DNA of 64,000 bases from Sphingomonas sp. DG1-23. Its GTDB lineage: Bacteria > Pseudomonadota > Alphaproteobacteria > Sphingomonadales > Sphingomonadaceae. Numbering within the stretch: position 1 is the first letter of the stretch; the number at the start of each line of letters is the position of its first letter. Shown piece after piece: positions 43,645 through 52,272 of this stretch. The stretch is from NCBI RefSeq assembly GCF_030730875.1, contig NZ_JAVAMA010000002.1, positions 186,001 through 250,000 of the forward strand, given 5' to 3'. The position numbers were made by a program, and so were the translations under genes. The notes beneath the pieces were generated by a model. The model was given only the letters and a program-made list of their open reading frames with translations, did not search any database and had not been told where the DNA came from.

Positions 43645-45564
43645 TCATTCCGGCTTCTCGATACGGACGAGCAGGCTGCCTTCCGAAACCTGTGCACCAG
43701 CCTCGGCATTGAGCTCGGCAACCACGCCGTCGAACGGGGCGGTGAGGCCATGCTCCATCTTCATCGCCTCGAGCGTTACGAGGCGCTGGCCTTTGGCGAC
43801 GGTGTCGCCGATCGCGATATCGACGGCGGTGACTCGGCCGGGCATCGGGGCGAGGAGGGCGCCGTCGCCTGCAGCGGCGGTGCCCGACACGTCCGCGAAC
43901 CGCGTAAAGATAAAGGCTGCGCCGCCCTCGAAATAGGTCGCGTCACGCGGGCCGTGCGACGCGCCGGTGCTGACTTCGTAAGTCGTAGCGCCGTCGTAGA
44001 GCGCAAGGTCATAAGCGAAAACGGGCAGCGGCTTGCCGTTCAGGTAGAGCGAGACGCGCGTCTCGGGTGGGCGATTGAGACGGAAGCCAATGAGGCCGCG
44101 CTCAAAGTCAAGCGTCCGGGGCACCCATTGCGAAGGCTCGTCCCAATTGTCGAAGATGAGGCGCTCGGCGACTTCCTGCAGCAGGAGCGGGCTGGGCTCC
44201 GGCGGCGCCGTCAGATCATCGGCGAACTGGCCGATGAAGCCGGTCGAGATATCGCCCGCGGCGAACATCGGATGCTCGGCGAGCCGACGCAGAAACCACG
44301 CATTAGTGCGGACCGGCGCGCAGCAGGTTGTGGCGCAGGTGTCGGCCAGCGCCGTCCGGGCGTCTTCGCGGTCGTCGCCGTGCACGACCAGCTTGGCGAT
44401 CATCGGATCATAGAAGGGAGAGATGGTGTCACCCTCGGCGACTCCGGTCTCGATTCGCGCTTCGTCAGTGAGATAGAGATAGTCGAGTTTTCCAGTGCTC
44501 GGCAGGAAGCCCTTCGCCGGATCCTCGGCATAGAGCCGCGCCTCCATCGCCCAGCCGTTGATGCCGAGTTCGTCCTGCCGCTTCGGCAGCGGTTCGCCGC
44601 TTGCCACGCGCAGCTGCCATTCGACCAGATCCTGGCCGGTGATCTCCTCGGTCACCGGATGCTCGACCTGGAGCCGGGTGTTCATCTCCATGAACCAGAT
44701 GCGGTCGGCGCGCAGGCCTTCGCTGGCGTCGGCGATGAATTCGATCGTGCCGGCGCCGACATAGTCGACCGCTTTGGCCGCGCGCACCGCGGCGGCGCAG
44801 ATCGCCTCTCGAGTCGCCTCGTCCATGCCGGGGGCGGGGGCTTCCTCGATCACCTTCTGGTGGCGTCGCTGGAGCGAGCAGTCGCGCTCGAACAGATGGA
44901 CGACATTGCCGTGCGTGTCGCCGAACACCTGCACTTCGATGTGGCGCGGGCTGAGGACGTATTTCTCGATCAGCACGCGATCGTCGCCGAACGACGAGGC
45001 GGCCTCGCGCTGGCACGATTGCAGCATTTCGGCGAATTGCTGCGCAGCATCGACGCGGCGCATGCCCTTGCCGCCGCCGCCCGCCACCGCCTTGATCAGC
45101 ACCGGATAGCCGATCGCATCGGCCTCGGCCTGCAGTCGTTCGGGCGTCTGGTCCTCGCCGAGATAGCCGGGCGTGACCGGGACACCGGCGGCGATCATCC
45201 GCGCCTTGGCGGCGTCCTTGAGCCCCATCGCGCGGATGCTGTCGGGGTGGGGCCCGACCCAGACCAGCCCGGCCTGAATAACCGCTTCGGCGAAATCGGC
45301 ATTCTCGGAGAGGAAGCCGTAGCCGGGGTGGATCGCTTCGGCGCCGGTCGCCCTCGCCGCGGCGAGGATCTTGTCGCCGACCAGATAGGATTCGCGCGCC
45401 GGAGAGGGGCCGATATGCACCGCTTCGTCGGCCTGGCGGACGTGGAGCGCATTGGCGTCGGCGTCCGAATAGACCGCGACGGTGCGCACCCCCATCGCCC
45501 GCGCGGTGCGGATGATCCGGCAGGCGATCTCGCCGCGATTGGCGATGAGGAGAGAAACGATCAT
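43645..45564 (-). CDS. mccA: Biotin-dependent acyl-CoA carboxylase alpha subunit, probably methylcrotonyl-CoA carboxylase
   Basis: A 639-aa protein with biotin carboxylase (about 1-450: SLLIANRGEIACRIIRTARA, AVAGGGGKGMRRV, FMEMNTRLQVEHPVTEE) and biotinyl carrier domain at the C-terminus. The biotin lysine is K602 in EAMKMEHG. It carboxylates biotin with ATP; the carboxyltransferase is mccB at 47138-48739. With isovaleryl-CoA dehydrogenase nearby, leucine breakdown is the best reading, although propionyl-CoA carboxylase alpha subunits look alike. Start MIVSLLIANRGE at 45564. Confidence 0.9.
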   Translation of the reverse strand: MIVSLLIANRGEIACRIIRTARAMGVRTVAVYSDADANALHVRQADEAVHIGPSPARESYLVGDKILAAARATGAEAIHPGYGFLSENADFAEAVIQAGLVWVGPHPDSIRAMGLKDAAKARMIAAGVPVTPGYLGEDQTPERLQAEADAIGYPVLIKAVAGGGGKGMRRVDAAQQFAEMLQSCQREAASSFGDDRVLIEKYVLSPRHIEVQVFGDTHGNVVHLFERDCSLQRRHQKVIEEAPAPGMDEATREAICAAAVRAAKAVDYVGAGTIEFIADASEGLRADRIWFMEMNTRLQVEHPVTEEITGQDLVEWQLRVASGEPLPKRQDELGINGWAMEARLYAEDPAKGFLPSTGKLDYLYLTDEARIETGVAEGDTISPFYDPMIAKLVVHGDDREDARTALADTCATTCCAPVRTNAWFLRRLAEHPMFAAGDISTGFIGQFADDLTAPPEPSPLLLQEVAERLIFDNWDEPSQWVPRTLDFERGLIGFRLNRPPETRVSLYLNGKPLPVFAYDLALYDGATTYEVSTGASHGPRDATYFEGGAAFIFTRFADVSGTAAAGDGALLAPMPGRVTAVDIAIGDTVAKGQRLVTLEAMKMEHGLTAPFDGVVAELNAEAGAQVSEGSLLVRIEKPE

Positions 45565-45606
45565 CAATTCTGCATCCAAAATCCGGCCGGTCGGCTGCGG
45601 GTAGAT

Positions 45607-45662
45607 TGACACCTGGGCTGACACTGCTTGACACGATACCCGTGTGGGCCGGGCGGTTGACA
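45607..45662. promoter_or_regulatory. Iterated TGACAC motifs in the mccA promoter region
   Basis: TGACAC occurs at 45607-45612, 45619-45624 and 45629-45634, with TTGACA at 45657-45662. The spacings are 12 and 10 bp for the first three, near one helical turn. An inverted repeat ACACG-ATACC-CGTGT covers 45631-45645. It lies 43-98 bp upstream of mccA, which reads to the left. A regulator-binding array is an inference. Confidence 0.4.
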
Positions 45663-45712
45663 ACCTGCCGCGCCGGACGACCGAAGCAGAGGAAATCCTA
45701 CATTTCCAGCCT

Positions 45713-46021
45713 TCATGGATGCCGCTCCGGAAAGCCGTGGCGCGCGGCGAGCGCGGCGAGCAGCGGTTCGATCTCATTGGCGAAGCCGCCGTCCCAGACG
45801 AGCGCGGGAAGGTTCTGATTGGCCTCGCCGATCGCGGCGATCACGGCGGCGCGCGGGCGGGGCCAGGGCACACGGACAACCGAAAGGTTGGCAATCCGCT
45901 CGGGGAACGCGGCGAGCAGACCTTCGACCGTCATGCAATCCTTGCAGTAGAAGGTGCGCGAGCCGCCGAACGCGGGATCGGCGAACTCGGTATCGAGCAG
46001 GAACAAGGTGTCGCGGCTCAT
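45713..46021 (-). CDS. DUF3088 protein
   Basis: A 102-aa protein matching DUF3088: TLFLLDTEFADPAFGGSRTF, then YCKDCMTVEGLLAAFPERIA and QNLPALVWDGGF. The CKDC pair and layout suggest a thioredoxin-like fold, but no activity is known. Its ATG overlaps the stop of the preceding gene (ATGA). It ends 149 bp before the mccA start on the same strand. Confidence 0.82.
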   Translation of the reverse strand: MSRDTLFLLDTEFADPAFGGSRTFYCKDCMTVEGLLAAFPERIANLSVVRVPWPRPRAAVIAAIGEANQNLPALVWDGGFANEIEPLLAALAARHGFPERHP

Positions 46022-46524
46022 TGGCCGGGGCATCCGGTGGTGCGGCGCGACCAGGTGACGTTGAGCACTTTCCATGCGCCACTCTCGCGGACGAGATCGA
46101 AATGATTGACGCCGCAATGCGCGACCTTGCCGTCGATCAGGAAGACATAGTCGCCCCATGCCATCGCAATGTCGCCGTCGACTTCGATCGCGGGAGCCGG
46201 CATGCGCTCTTCGTAGCGCTCGGGGCCGGCGGTGAGGCCGGCGGCGAAATCGGCCCAGCTGCGGCTGTTCACCACCGGCGTTCCGTCGGGCTTGTTGCCG
46301 GTGGCGGTGGCGCGCCCCTCGGGCCGGACGAAGGGCATAGCGGCCTGGCCGTCGCGGCTGGCGATCGCGGCGAAGATGCCGTTGATCGGGGCCAGCACCG
46401 CGACCTCCTCGGTGCCGGGCGGGGGCAAAGCGGTGCCCTTGACGATCGGCGCGACGGGGGTGGTCTGGGCGAGCGCGGGGAGGGGGGCGAGGAGGGCGAG
46501 GCCAAGGCTGGTGAGATGGCGCAT
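46018..46524 (-). CDS. Exported NTF2-like (SnoaL-type) protein
   Basis: A 168-aa protein with a signal peptide (MRHLTSLGLALLAPLPALAQ) and a cone-shaped NTF2-like domain: VLAPINGIFAAIASRDGQAA, IEVDGDIAMAWGDYVFLIDG and GVNHFDLVRESGAWKV. Members are often annotated as nuclear transport factor 2 family; ligands vary. The start at 46524 has GAGAG about 8 nt upstream; the in-frame ATG at 46539 is less good. Coupled to the DUF3088 gene. Confidence 0.82.
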   Translation of the reverse strand: MRHLTSLGLALLAPLPALAQTTPVAPIVKGTALPPPGTEEVAVLAPINGIFAAIASRDGQAAMPFVRPEGRATATGNKPDGTPVVNSRSWADFAAGLTAGPERYEERMPAPAIEVDGDIAMAWGDYVFLIDGKVAHCGVNHFDLVRESGAWKVLNVTWSRRTTGCPGQ

Positions 46525-46570
46525 AGGAAGCACTCTCATGATCGTGAAGGTTATGGAGGGTGCGGGATAG

Positions 46571-46694
46571 GCCCCCTCCGTCAGCGCTGCGCGCTGCCAC
46601 CTCCCCGTTCCGGGGAGGAATTGGTGCAGGCGAGACATCAAAATTCCTCCCCGGAACGGGGAGGGGGACCGTCCGAAGGACGGTGGAGGGGGCC
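46571..46694. repeat. Hairpin repeat pair at the 3' end of the DUF559 gene
   Basis: Unit A (46571-46622) runs from GCCCCCTCCGTCAGCGCTGC to CCCGTTCCGGGGAGGAATT. Unit B (46642-46694) is inverted and runs AATTCCTCCCCGGAACGGGG to GGTGGAGGGGGCCC. They form a long palindrome with a 20-bp loop. Unit B overlaps the end of the DUF559 reading frame and encodes its last dozen or so residues. Confidence 0.9.
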
Positions 46695-47138
46695 CCGCTC
46701 TCGGCAGGCGACAACGATGCCGGTGACCACCGAGTCCATGTCCTTAAGGATATCGGCAGCGGGGATACGCAGGGTGGCAAAGCCAATCTCGGCTAGGCGA
46801 GCGTCGCGGGTCGCATCGCGCTCCGGACGATCACCGCGGCCATGGAATTCCCCGTCGACTTCGATCGCGAGACGCGTTTCCAGGCAGGCGAAATCGAGGC
46901 GGTAACCGAGCTGCGGGTTCTGGCGGCGAAAACGATATCCGCCGGGCTCTTTGCGCAGTTGTTGCCAAAGCAGCACTTCGGGAAACGACATCTGTTTGCG
47001 GTCTGCGCGAGCCCGTTTCACGTCCTTGATCGGCGCTTGCAGGATTTTGGGTTGACGTGGGCCCCCTCCACCACTCGTCTGCGGCGAGCGGTCCCCCTCC
47101 CCGTTCCGGGGAGGAATTGGGGGTGCATCGCTCTTCAT
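46638..47138 (-). CDS. DUF559 endonuclease-fold protein with repeat-encoded ends
   Basis: A 166-aa protein. Residues about 33-140 are a DUF559 domain (restriction-endonuclease-like, Vsr-related): SFPEVLLWQQLRKEPGGYRF, RRQNPQLGYRLDFACLETRL, AIEVDGEFHGRG, with D82, E93, D95 and H99 as candidate active-site residues. Residues about 7-29 (PIPPRNGEGDRSPQTSGGGG) and the tail DGPPPRSGEEF are translated hairpin repeat. The ATG at 47138 overlaps the mccB stop (TGATG). The core is bracketed by inverted repeat copies, see findings. No known biological role. Confidence 0.75.
   Translation of the reverse strand: MKSDAPPIPPRNGEGDRSPQTSGGGGPRQPKILQAPIKDVKRARADRKQMSFPEVLLWQQLRKEPGGYRFRRQNPQLGYRLDFACLETRLAIEVDGEFHGRGDRPERDATRDARLAEIGFATLRIPAADILKDMDSVVTGIVVACRERGPLHRPSDGPPPRSGEEF
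47059..47119. repeat. Hairpin repeat unit at the 5' end of the DUF559 gene
   Basis: Reads GGGCCCCCTCCACCACTCGT to CCCCGTTCCGGGGAGGAATT. Its reverse complement shares the first 30 bases exactly with unit B at 46642, then a variable hairpin tip, then GGTGGAGGGGGCCC. It lies inside the reading frame just after the start codon of the DUF559 gene. Confidence 0.9.
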
Positions 47139-48739
47139 CACATCCGGAATACGCCGAAGGCGGGGCGTTCGGGGATGGGGGCGTTTAAGGTTGCCGCAAA
47201 CGCCAGCCCGAGCACGTCGCGGGTCTGCGCGGGGTCGATGATGCCGTCGTCCCAAAGCCGCGCAGTGGCGTGCCACGGATTGCCTTCGTCTTCGTAGCGC
47301 TGGCGGATCGGCGCCTTGAACGCTTCGGCCTCCTCGGGCGTCCATTTCTCGGCGTCGCGGTGGACCGTCGCGAGCACGCTCGCCGCCTGCTCGCCGCCCA
47401 TCACGCTGATCCGGCTGTTGGGCCAGCTGAACAGGAAGCGTGGGCTATAGGCCCGGCCGCACATGCCGTAATTGCCCGCGCCGAAGCTGCCGCCGATCAG
47501 CACGGTGATCTTGGGAACGGTGGCGGTGGCGACGGCGGTGACCAGTTTGGCGCCGTGCTTGGCGATACCCTCGGCCTCGTACTTGCCGCCGACCATGAAG
47601 CCCGAGATGTTCTGGAGGAACAGCAGGGGGATGCGGCGCTGGCAGGCGAGCTCGATGAAGTGCGCGCCCTTCTGCGCGCTCTCCGAGAACAATATGCCGT
47701 TATTGGCGATGATCCCGACCGGGATTCCCCAGATATGCGCGAAGCCGCAGACCAGCGAGGTGCCGTAGAGCGCCTTGAACTCGTGGAACTCGCTGCCGTC
47801 GACCAGCCGGGCGATGACCTCATGGACGTCATAGGGGGCGCGGACATCTTCGGGGACGACGCCGTACAGCTCTTCGGGCGCATGTTTCGGCGGGCGCGGA
47901 TCGAGCAGCTTCACGTCCGGCGTGCGATCGGCGGGCAGATGGCTGACCACGTCGCGCACGATCGTCAGGGCATGCTCGTCATTCTCGGCGACGTGATCGA
48001 CCACGCCCGATCTGCGGCCGTGCAGGTCGCCGCCGCCGAGATCCTCGGCGCTGATCACTTCGCCGGTCGCCGCCTTCACCAAAGGCGGGCCGGCGAGGAA
48101 GATCGTGCCCTGGTTGCGGACGATGACGCTCTCGTCGCTCATCGCGGGGACATAGGCGCCGCCGGCGGTGCAGCTGCCCATCACGCAGGCGATCTGCGGG
48201 ATGCCGAGCGCCGACATATTGGCCTGATTGAAGAAGATCCGGCCGAAATGATCGCGATCGGGGAAGACCTCGGCCTGGTGCGGCAGATTGGCGCCGCCCG
48301 AATCGACGAGGTAGATGCACGGCAGCCGGTTGGCCTCGGCGATCTCCTGCGCGCGGAGATGCTTCTTGACCGTCATCGGATAATAGGTGCCGCCCTTCAC
48401 CGTGGCGTCGTTGCAGACGATCATGCAGGTCCGGCCCGAGACCCGGCCGATCCCGGCGATCATCCCCGCGCCGGGAACCTCGCCGTCGTACATGTCGCAG
48501 GCGGCGAGCTGACCGATCTCGAGAAACGGGCTGCCCGGATCGAGCAACCGTTCGACGCGTTCGCGCGGGAGCAGCTTGCCGCGGCTGGTGTGACGTTCGC
48601 GCGAAGCTTCGGAGCCGCCGAGCGCGGCGTTGGCGACATCGGCGCGCAAACGTGCTGCCAATGCGCGGTTATGCGCGGCGCGGGCGCCGAATTCCGCTCC
48701 TTCGCGCGACACCTTGCTGTCGAGCACCGGAGCGCTCAT
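47138..48739 (-). CDS. mccB: Biotin-dependent acyl-CoA carboxyltransferase, probably methylcrotonyl-CoA carboxylase beta subunit
   Basis: A 533-aa carboxyltransferase with tandem crotonase-like halves. It moves CO2 from carboxybiotin (on MccA) to the acyl-CoA. Landmarks: [40 protein letters not shown] and [20 protein letters not shown], which resemble MCC beta closely. Full length. The stop is fused to the DUF559 start (TGATG). Upstream, 125 bp separate it from the divergent M13 peptidase gene. Confidence 0.93.
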   Translation of the reverse strand: MSAPVLDSKVSREGAEFGARAAHNRALAARLRADVANAALGGSEASRERHTSRGKLLPRERVERLLDPGSPFLEIGQLAACDMYDGEVPGAGMIAGIGRVSGRTCMIVCNDATVKGGTYYPMTVKKHLRAQEIAEANRLPCIYLVDSGGANLPHQAEVFPDRDHFGRIFFNQANMSALGIPQIACVMGSCTAGGAYVPAMSDESVIVRNQGTIFLAGPPLVKAATGEVISAEDLGGGDLHGRRSGVVDHVAENDEHALTIVRDVVSHLPADRTPDVKLLDPRPPKHAPEELYGVVPEDVRAPYDVHEVIARLVDGSEFHEFKALYGTSLVCGFAHIWGIPVGIIANNGILFSESAQKGAHFIELACQRRIPLLFLQNISGFMVGGKYEAEGIAKHGAKLVTAVATATVPKITVLIGGSFGAGNYGMCGRAYSPRFLFSWPNSRISVMGGEQAASVLATVHRDAEKWTPEEAEAFKAPIRQRYEDEGNPWHATARLWDDGIIDPAQTRDVLGLAFAATLNAPIPERPAFGVFRM

Positions 48740-48864
48740 TAGGGCATCCTTCCTGTCCTAGTTTTGCCCTGCCTACACCGCGTGCCGCCGCTTGGGAAGA
48801 CTGGCGCGTGCGGCGCTGGCGGAGTAGCACCCACGGCGTTCGACTTGACCAGGAGAGCCTAAAG

Positions 48865-50937
48865 GTGACGACTCGCGCGGCCTTTTTCGCATTGCTTCTC
48901 GCAACCGCCGCCTGCACTCCCGGCGGCAGCAACCCCGGCAACCATGCCGCACAGTCCGGTGCGGGAATCGGAGTCGACGTCGCGGGGCTCAACAAGAATG
49001 TGAAGCCCGGCGACGATTTCGACGAATATGCCAATGGCGGCTGGCGCGCGCGGACCGAGATCCCCGCCGACCGTTCGAGCACCGGCGCCTTTCTCGAAGT
49101 GTTCAACAAGGCCGAGGCCAACAACGCCGCGATCGTCCAGGCCGCGCTCAAGGCCAATGCCGCGCCGGGCACCGATCAGCGCCGCATCGCCGACTGGTAC
49201 AATGCCTGGACCGACACCGCCGCGATCGAGCAGCGCGGGCTGGCGCCGCTGGGCGCCGAGATGGATTCGATCGCCACGCTCAAGGACAAGAAGGCGCTGT
49301 CGACCATGCTCGGCGCCAATATCCGCGCCGATGTCGATCCGCTCAACGCGACCAATTTCGAGACGAGCAATTTGTTCGGGCTGTTCGTCAGCCAGGCGCT
49401 CGACCGTCCCGACACCAATGTGCCTTATCTGCTGCAGGGCGGGCTCGGCCTGCCCGAGCGCGATTATTATCTGTCGGACAAGCCCGAGATGGCGACGATC
49501 CGCAACCAGTATCGCGCCTATATCGGCAAGCTGCTCAGCCTCGCCAACATCACCGAGCCGGACGCCCGGGCGCAGCGCGTGTTCGAACTCGAAAGCAAGA
49601 TCGCCCGCGCGCATACCGACATCGTCACCAGCCAGGACATCCACAAGGCCAACAATCCGTGGAAGAAGGCCGACTTTGCGAAGAAGGCGCCGGGGATCGA
49701 CTGGGACGCCTTCTGGGCCGCGGCGGGGCTGGGTGGGCAGCAGGACTTCATCGTCTGGCACCCGCAGACCGTGACGGCGATGGCGAAACTGGTCGCGAGC
49801 GAGCCACTCCAGTCGTGGCAGGACTGGCTGACCTTCCACCGGCTCGACGACGTCAGCGACGTGCTGCCGGCCGCGTTCGACCAGGCGCATTTCGAATTCT
49901 TCAGCCATACGCTCAACGGCCAGCCCAGGCCGCGCCCGCGCGACAAGCGCGCGATCGCTTCGGTCAACGCGTGGCTCGGCGACGCGGTCGGCCAGCTCTA
50001 CGTGAAGGATTTCTTCCCCGCCTCGTCCAAGGCCGACATCCAGAACATGGTGAAGGGCATCCTCGCCGCGTTCGACAAGCGCGTCGCGGCGCTGCCATGG
50101 ATGGCCGAGCCGACCAAGGCCGAGGCGCGCAAGAAGATCGCGGGCATGCAGGTCGGGATCGGCTACCCCGAGACGTGGCGAAGCTACGCCGCGCTCGAGG
50201 TGAAGGCCGACGATCCGGTCGGCAATCTGCGCCGCGCCCAGCTCGCCGAATATCGTCACCAGCTCGCCAAGCTCGGCAAGCCGGTCGACCGCGGCGAATG
50301 GTGGATGACTCCGCAGACGGTCAACGCCGTCAATCTGCCGTTGCAGAACGCGCTCAACTTCCCGGCGGCGATCCTGCAGGCGCCGTTCTACGATCCCGGC
50401 GCCGACGCCGCGGCCAATTACGGCGCGATCGGCGCGGTGATCGGGCACGAGATCAGCCATGGCTTCGACGATCTCGGCGCGAATTTCGACGCCAGCGGCA
50501 GCCTGCGCAACTGGTGGACTCCCGCCGATCTCGCGCGCTTCAAGGCGAGCGGCAAGGCGCTGGCGGCCCAATACGACGCGTACGAGGCGCTGCCGGGGCT
50601 GCACCTCAAGGGCCAGCAGACGCTGAGCGAGAACATCGCCGACGTCGCCGGGCTCACTGCGGCGTACGAAGCGTACCGCGCGTCGCTGGGCGGCAATGCG
50701 CCGCCGGTGATCGGCGGGCTGACCGGCGACCAGCGCTTCTTCCTCGCTTATGCCCAGGCGTGGCGCGACAAATCGCGCGAGCAGGCATTGCGCGGGCGGA
50801 TCGCCACCGATGCCCATGCGCCGGCGCGCTGGCGCGCCCAGACGGTGCGCAACCTCGACGCCTGGTATCCGGCGTTCGGCGTGGCCGCGGGACAGAAATT
50901 GTTCCTGACGCCCGAGCAGCGGGTGAAGGTCTGGTAA
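48865..50937 (+). CDS. M13-family zinc metallopeptidase lipoprotein
   Basis: A 690-aa neprilysin/PepO-like endopeptidase. The zinc site is complete: GHEISHGFDD (H528-E529-x-x-H532) and SENIADVAGL with E589. The N-terminus TTRAAFFALLLATAACTPGG is a lipoprotein signal with lipobox TAAC. The start is GTG at 48865, with AGGAG upstream; longer readings from 48652 run through the mccB region. Such enzymes degrade peptides in the periplasm. It lies 14 bp before the SGNH hydrolase gene. Confidence 0.93.
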   Translation: MTTRAAFFALLLATAACTPGGSNPGNHAAQSGAGIGVDVAGLNKNVKPGDDFDEYANGGWRARTEIPADRSSTGAFLEVFNKAEANNAAIVQAALKANAAPGTDQRRIADWYNAWTDTAAIEQRGLAPLGAEMDSIATLKDKKALSTMLGANIRADVDPLNATNFETSNLFGLFVSQALDRPDTNVPYLLQGGLGLPERDYYLSDKPEMATIRNQYRAYIGKLLSLANITEPDARAQRVFELESKIARAHTDIVTSQDIHKANNPWKKADFAKKAPGIDWDAFWAAAGLGGQQDFIVWHPQTVTAMAKLVASEPLQSWQDWLTFHRLDDVSDVLPAAFDQAHFEFFSHTLNGQPRPRPRDKRAIASVNAWLGDAVGQLYVKDFFPASSKADIQNMVKGILAAFDKRVAALPWMAEPTKAEARKKIAGMQVGIGYPETWRSYAALEVKADDPVGNLRRAQLAEYRHQLAKLGKPVDRGEWWMTPQTVNAVNLPLQNALNFPAAILQAPFYDPGADAAANYGAIGAVIGHEISHGFDDLGANFDASGSLRNWWTPADLARFKASGKALAAQYDAYEALPGLHLKGQQTLSENIADVAGLTAAYEAYRASLGGNAPPVIGGLTGDQRFFLAYAQAWRDKSREQALRGRIATDAHAPARWRAQTVRNLDAWYPAFGVAAGQKLFLTPEQRVKVW

Positions 50938-50951
50938 CAAGGGAGAGAGGG

Positions 50952-52127
50952 ATGCGGGGGATGAAGATCGTCGCAGCCGCGGCGGCGCTGGTGCTGGTCG
51001 CGGCAGCACCGGCGGGCGATCGCTGGACGCGGGCATGGACCGCGAGCATGTGGCAGGCGCCCGCCGATCAGGTGAAGACGCTCGATAACGTCACGATCCG
51101 CTCGGCGGTGCGCGTCGGCGTGGGCGGCGGGCAGCTCCGGCTGCGGCTGGCCAATGATTATGGATCGGCGCTGACCATCGGCGCGGCGACGCTGCGGCTC
51201 CCGGGGGGCAGGGCGGTGCGAGTGACGTTTGACGGGCAGGGATCGGTGCGCGTGCCCGAAGGCGCGCCGTTGGTCAGCGATCCGGTCGCATTGCCGGTCA
51301 AGGCGTTCGATGTGGTCGAGGTCTCGCTGTTCTTCCCCGAGGCGGCGCAACCCAACACCGTCCATGACGTGGTCGGCGAACAGACTCTGATCTCGCAGCC
51401 GGGCGACCATACTGACGAAGATTTCGTGCCGGCCGAGAAGTGGCGGCTGCGCCCGCTGATTGCCGGGCTCGACGTGCAGAGCGACAGGCCGCGCCCGTTG
51501 GTGATCGCGTTCGGCGATTCGATCACCGACAATGTCGGCTGCGCCAACGATGCGATGCCGCGGTGCCGCTGGGGCGACGTGCTCGGCCGCCGACTGGCGG
51601 CGGCGGGCAAGCCGCATGTCGTGGTGACCCAGGCGATCTCGGGCAACCGCATCCTCGCGCACGGCACCGGCCCGAGCGCCCTGGCGCGCTTCGACCGCGA
51701 CGTGCTGGCGGTGCCGGGCGTCAGCCATGTCGTGTTGCTCGAAGGGATCAACGACATCGGCAATTCGGGGCGCGAAGCGAACGGCGTAGCGCGTCCGACG
51801 ATCACCGCCGACCAGCTCATCGCGGGCTACAAGCAGCTCGCGCTGCGGGCGCACGCGCGCGGGATCAAAATCTATGCGATGACGATCCTGCCTTATGTCG
51901 GCGCGGGCTACCAGACCCCGGCAGGTGAGGCGATGCGCGTGAAGGTCAATGACTGGATCCGCAGCGCGAAGGCGTTCGACGCGGTAATCGACATGGAGAA
52001 GGTCGTGGCCGATCCGGCGAACCCGACGCGGCTGGCGGCGGAACTGCAGGGCGGGGACAATCTCCACCCCGACGGCCGCGGCGAGACGCGGATGGGCGAG
52101 GCGATCGATCTGGGGTTGTTCAAATAA
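50952..52127 (+). CDS. Exported SGNH/GDSL hydrolase
   Basis: A 391-aa secreted esterase-like protein. Signal peptide MRGMKIVAAAAALVLVAAAPA. The GDS block is VIAFGDSITDN, an Asn/Gly block is LLEGINDIGN, and the Asp-His pair is in GGDNLHPDGRG. A beta-sandwich-like region precedes the catalytic domain (about 40-170). GGGAGAGAGGG lies directly before the ATG. Substrate unknown; arylesterase or glycan deacetylase are options. Probably cotranscribed with the M13 gene. Confidence 0.88.
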   Translation: MRGMKIVAAAAALVLVAAAPAGDRWTRAWTASMWQAPADQVKTLDNVTIRSAVRVGVGGGQLRLRLANDYGSALTIGAATLRLPGGRAVRVTFDGQGSVRVPEGAPLVSDPVALPVKAFDVVEVSLFFPEAAQPNTVHDVVGEQTLISQPGDHTDEDFVPAEKWRLRPLIAGLDVQSDRPRPLVIAFGDSITDNVGCANDAMPRCRWGDVLGRRLAAAGKPHVVVTQAISGNRILAHGTGPSALARFDRDVLAVPGVSHVVLLEGINDIGNSGREANGVARPTITADQLIAGYKQLALRAHARGIKIYAMTILPYVGAGYQTPAGEAMRVKVNDWIRSAKAFDAVIDMEKVVADPANPTRLAAELQGGDNLHPDGRGETRMGEAIDLGLFK

Positions 52128-52266
52128 TCTCCCGCTCCCTCCGGGAGCGGGAAGGGGCCCGCCGCGAAGCGGTGGGAAGGGTGAGGGTGAAGGGGCGAGC
52201 CGCGCGAGTCGCCCTCACCTTTCCGCCGCTGCGCGGCTCCCTTCCTCTCCCAAAGGGAGAGGAAAT
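52128..52266. repeat. Hairpin repeat, CTCCCTCCGGGAG type, copy 1
   Basis: Starts CTCCCGCTCCCTCCGGGAGC and contains GGGTGAGGGTGAAGGGGCGA facing GTCGCCCTCACCTTTCCGCC, and ends CTCCCAAAGGGAGAGGAAAT. The same GTGAGGGTGA / GTCGCCCTCACC modules occur at 55199-55337. It fills the convergent gap between the SGNH hydrolase and isovaleryl-CoA dehydrogenase genes. Confidence 0.88.
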
Positions 52267-52272
52267 TGGGGA

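Noticed and set aside
46638..47138. DUF559 gene as a true Vsr mismatch-repair endonuclease
   Set aside because: No neighbouring DNA cytosine methyltransferase and the sequence lacks the Vsr zinc-binding pattern; only the fold family is supported.
48859..51036. 725-codon minus-strand frame opposite the M13 peptidase
   Set aside because: The plus strand has a lipoprotein signal and the complete HExxH zinc site; the antisense frame has none.
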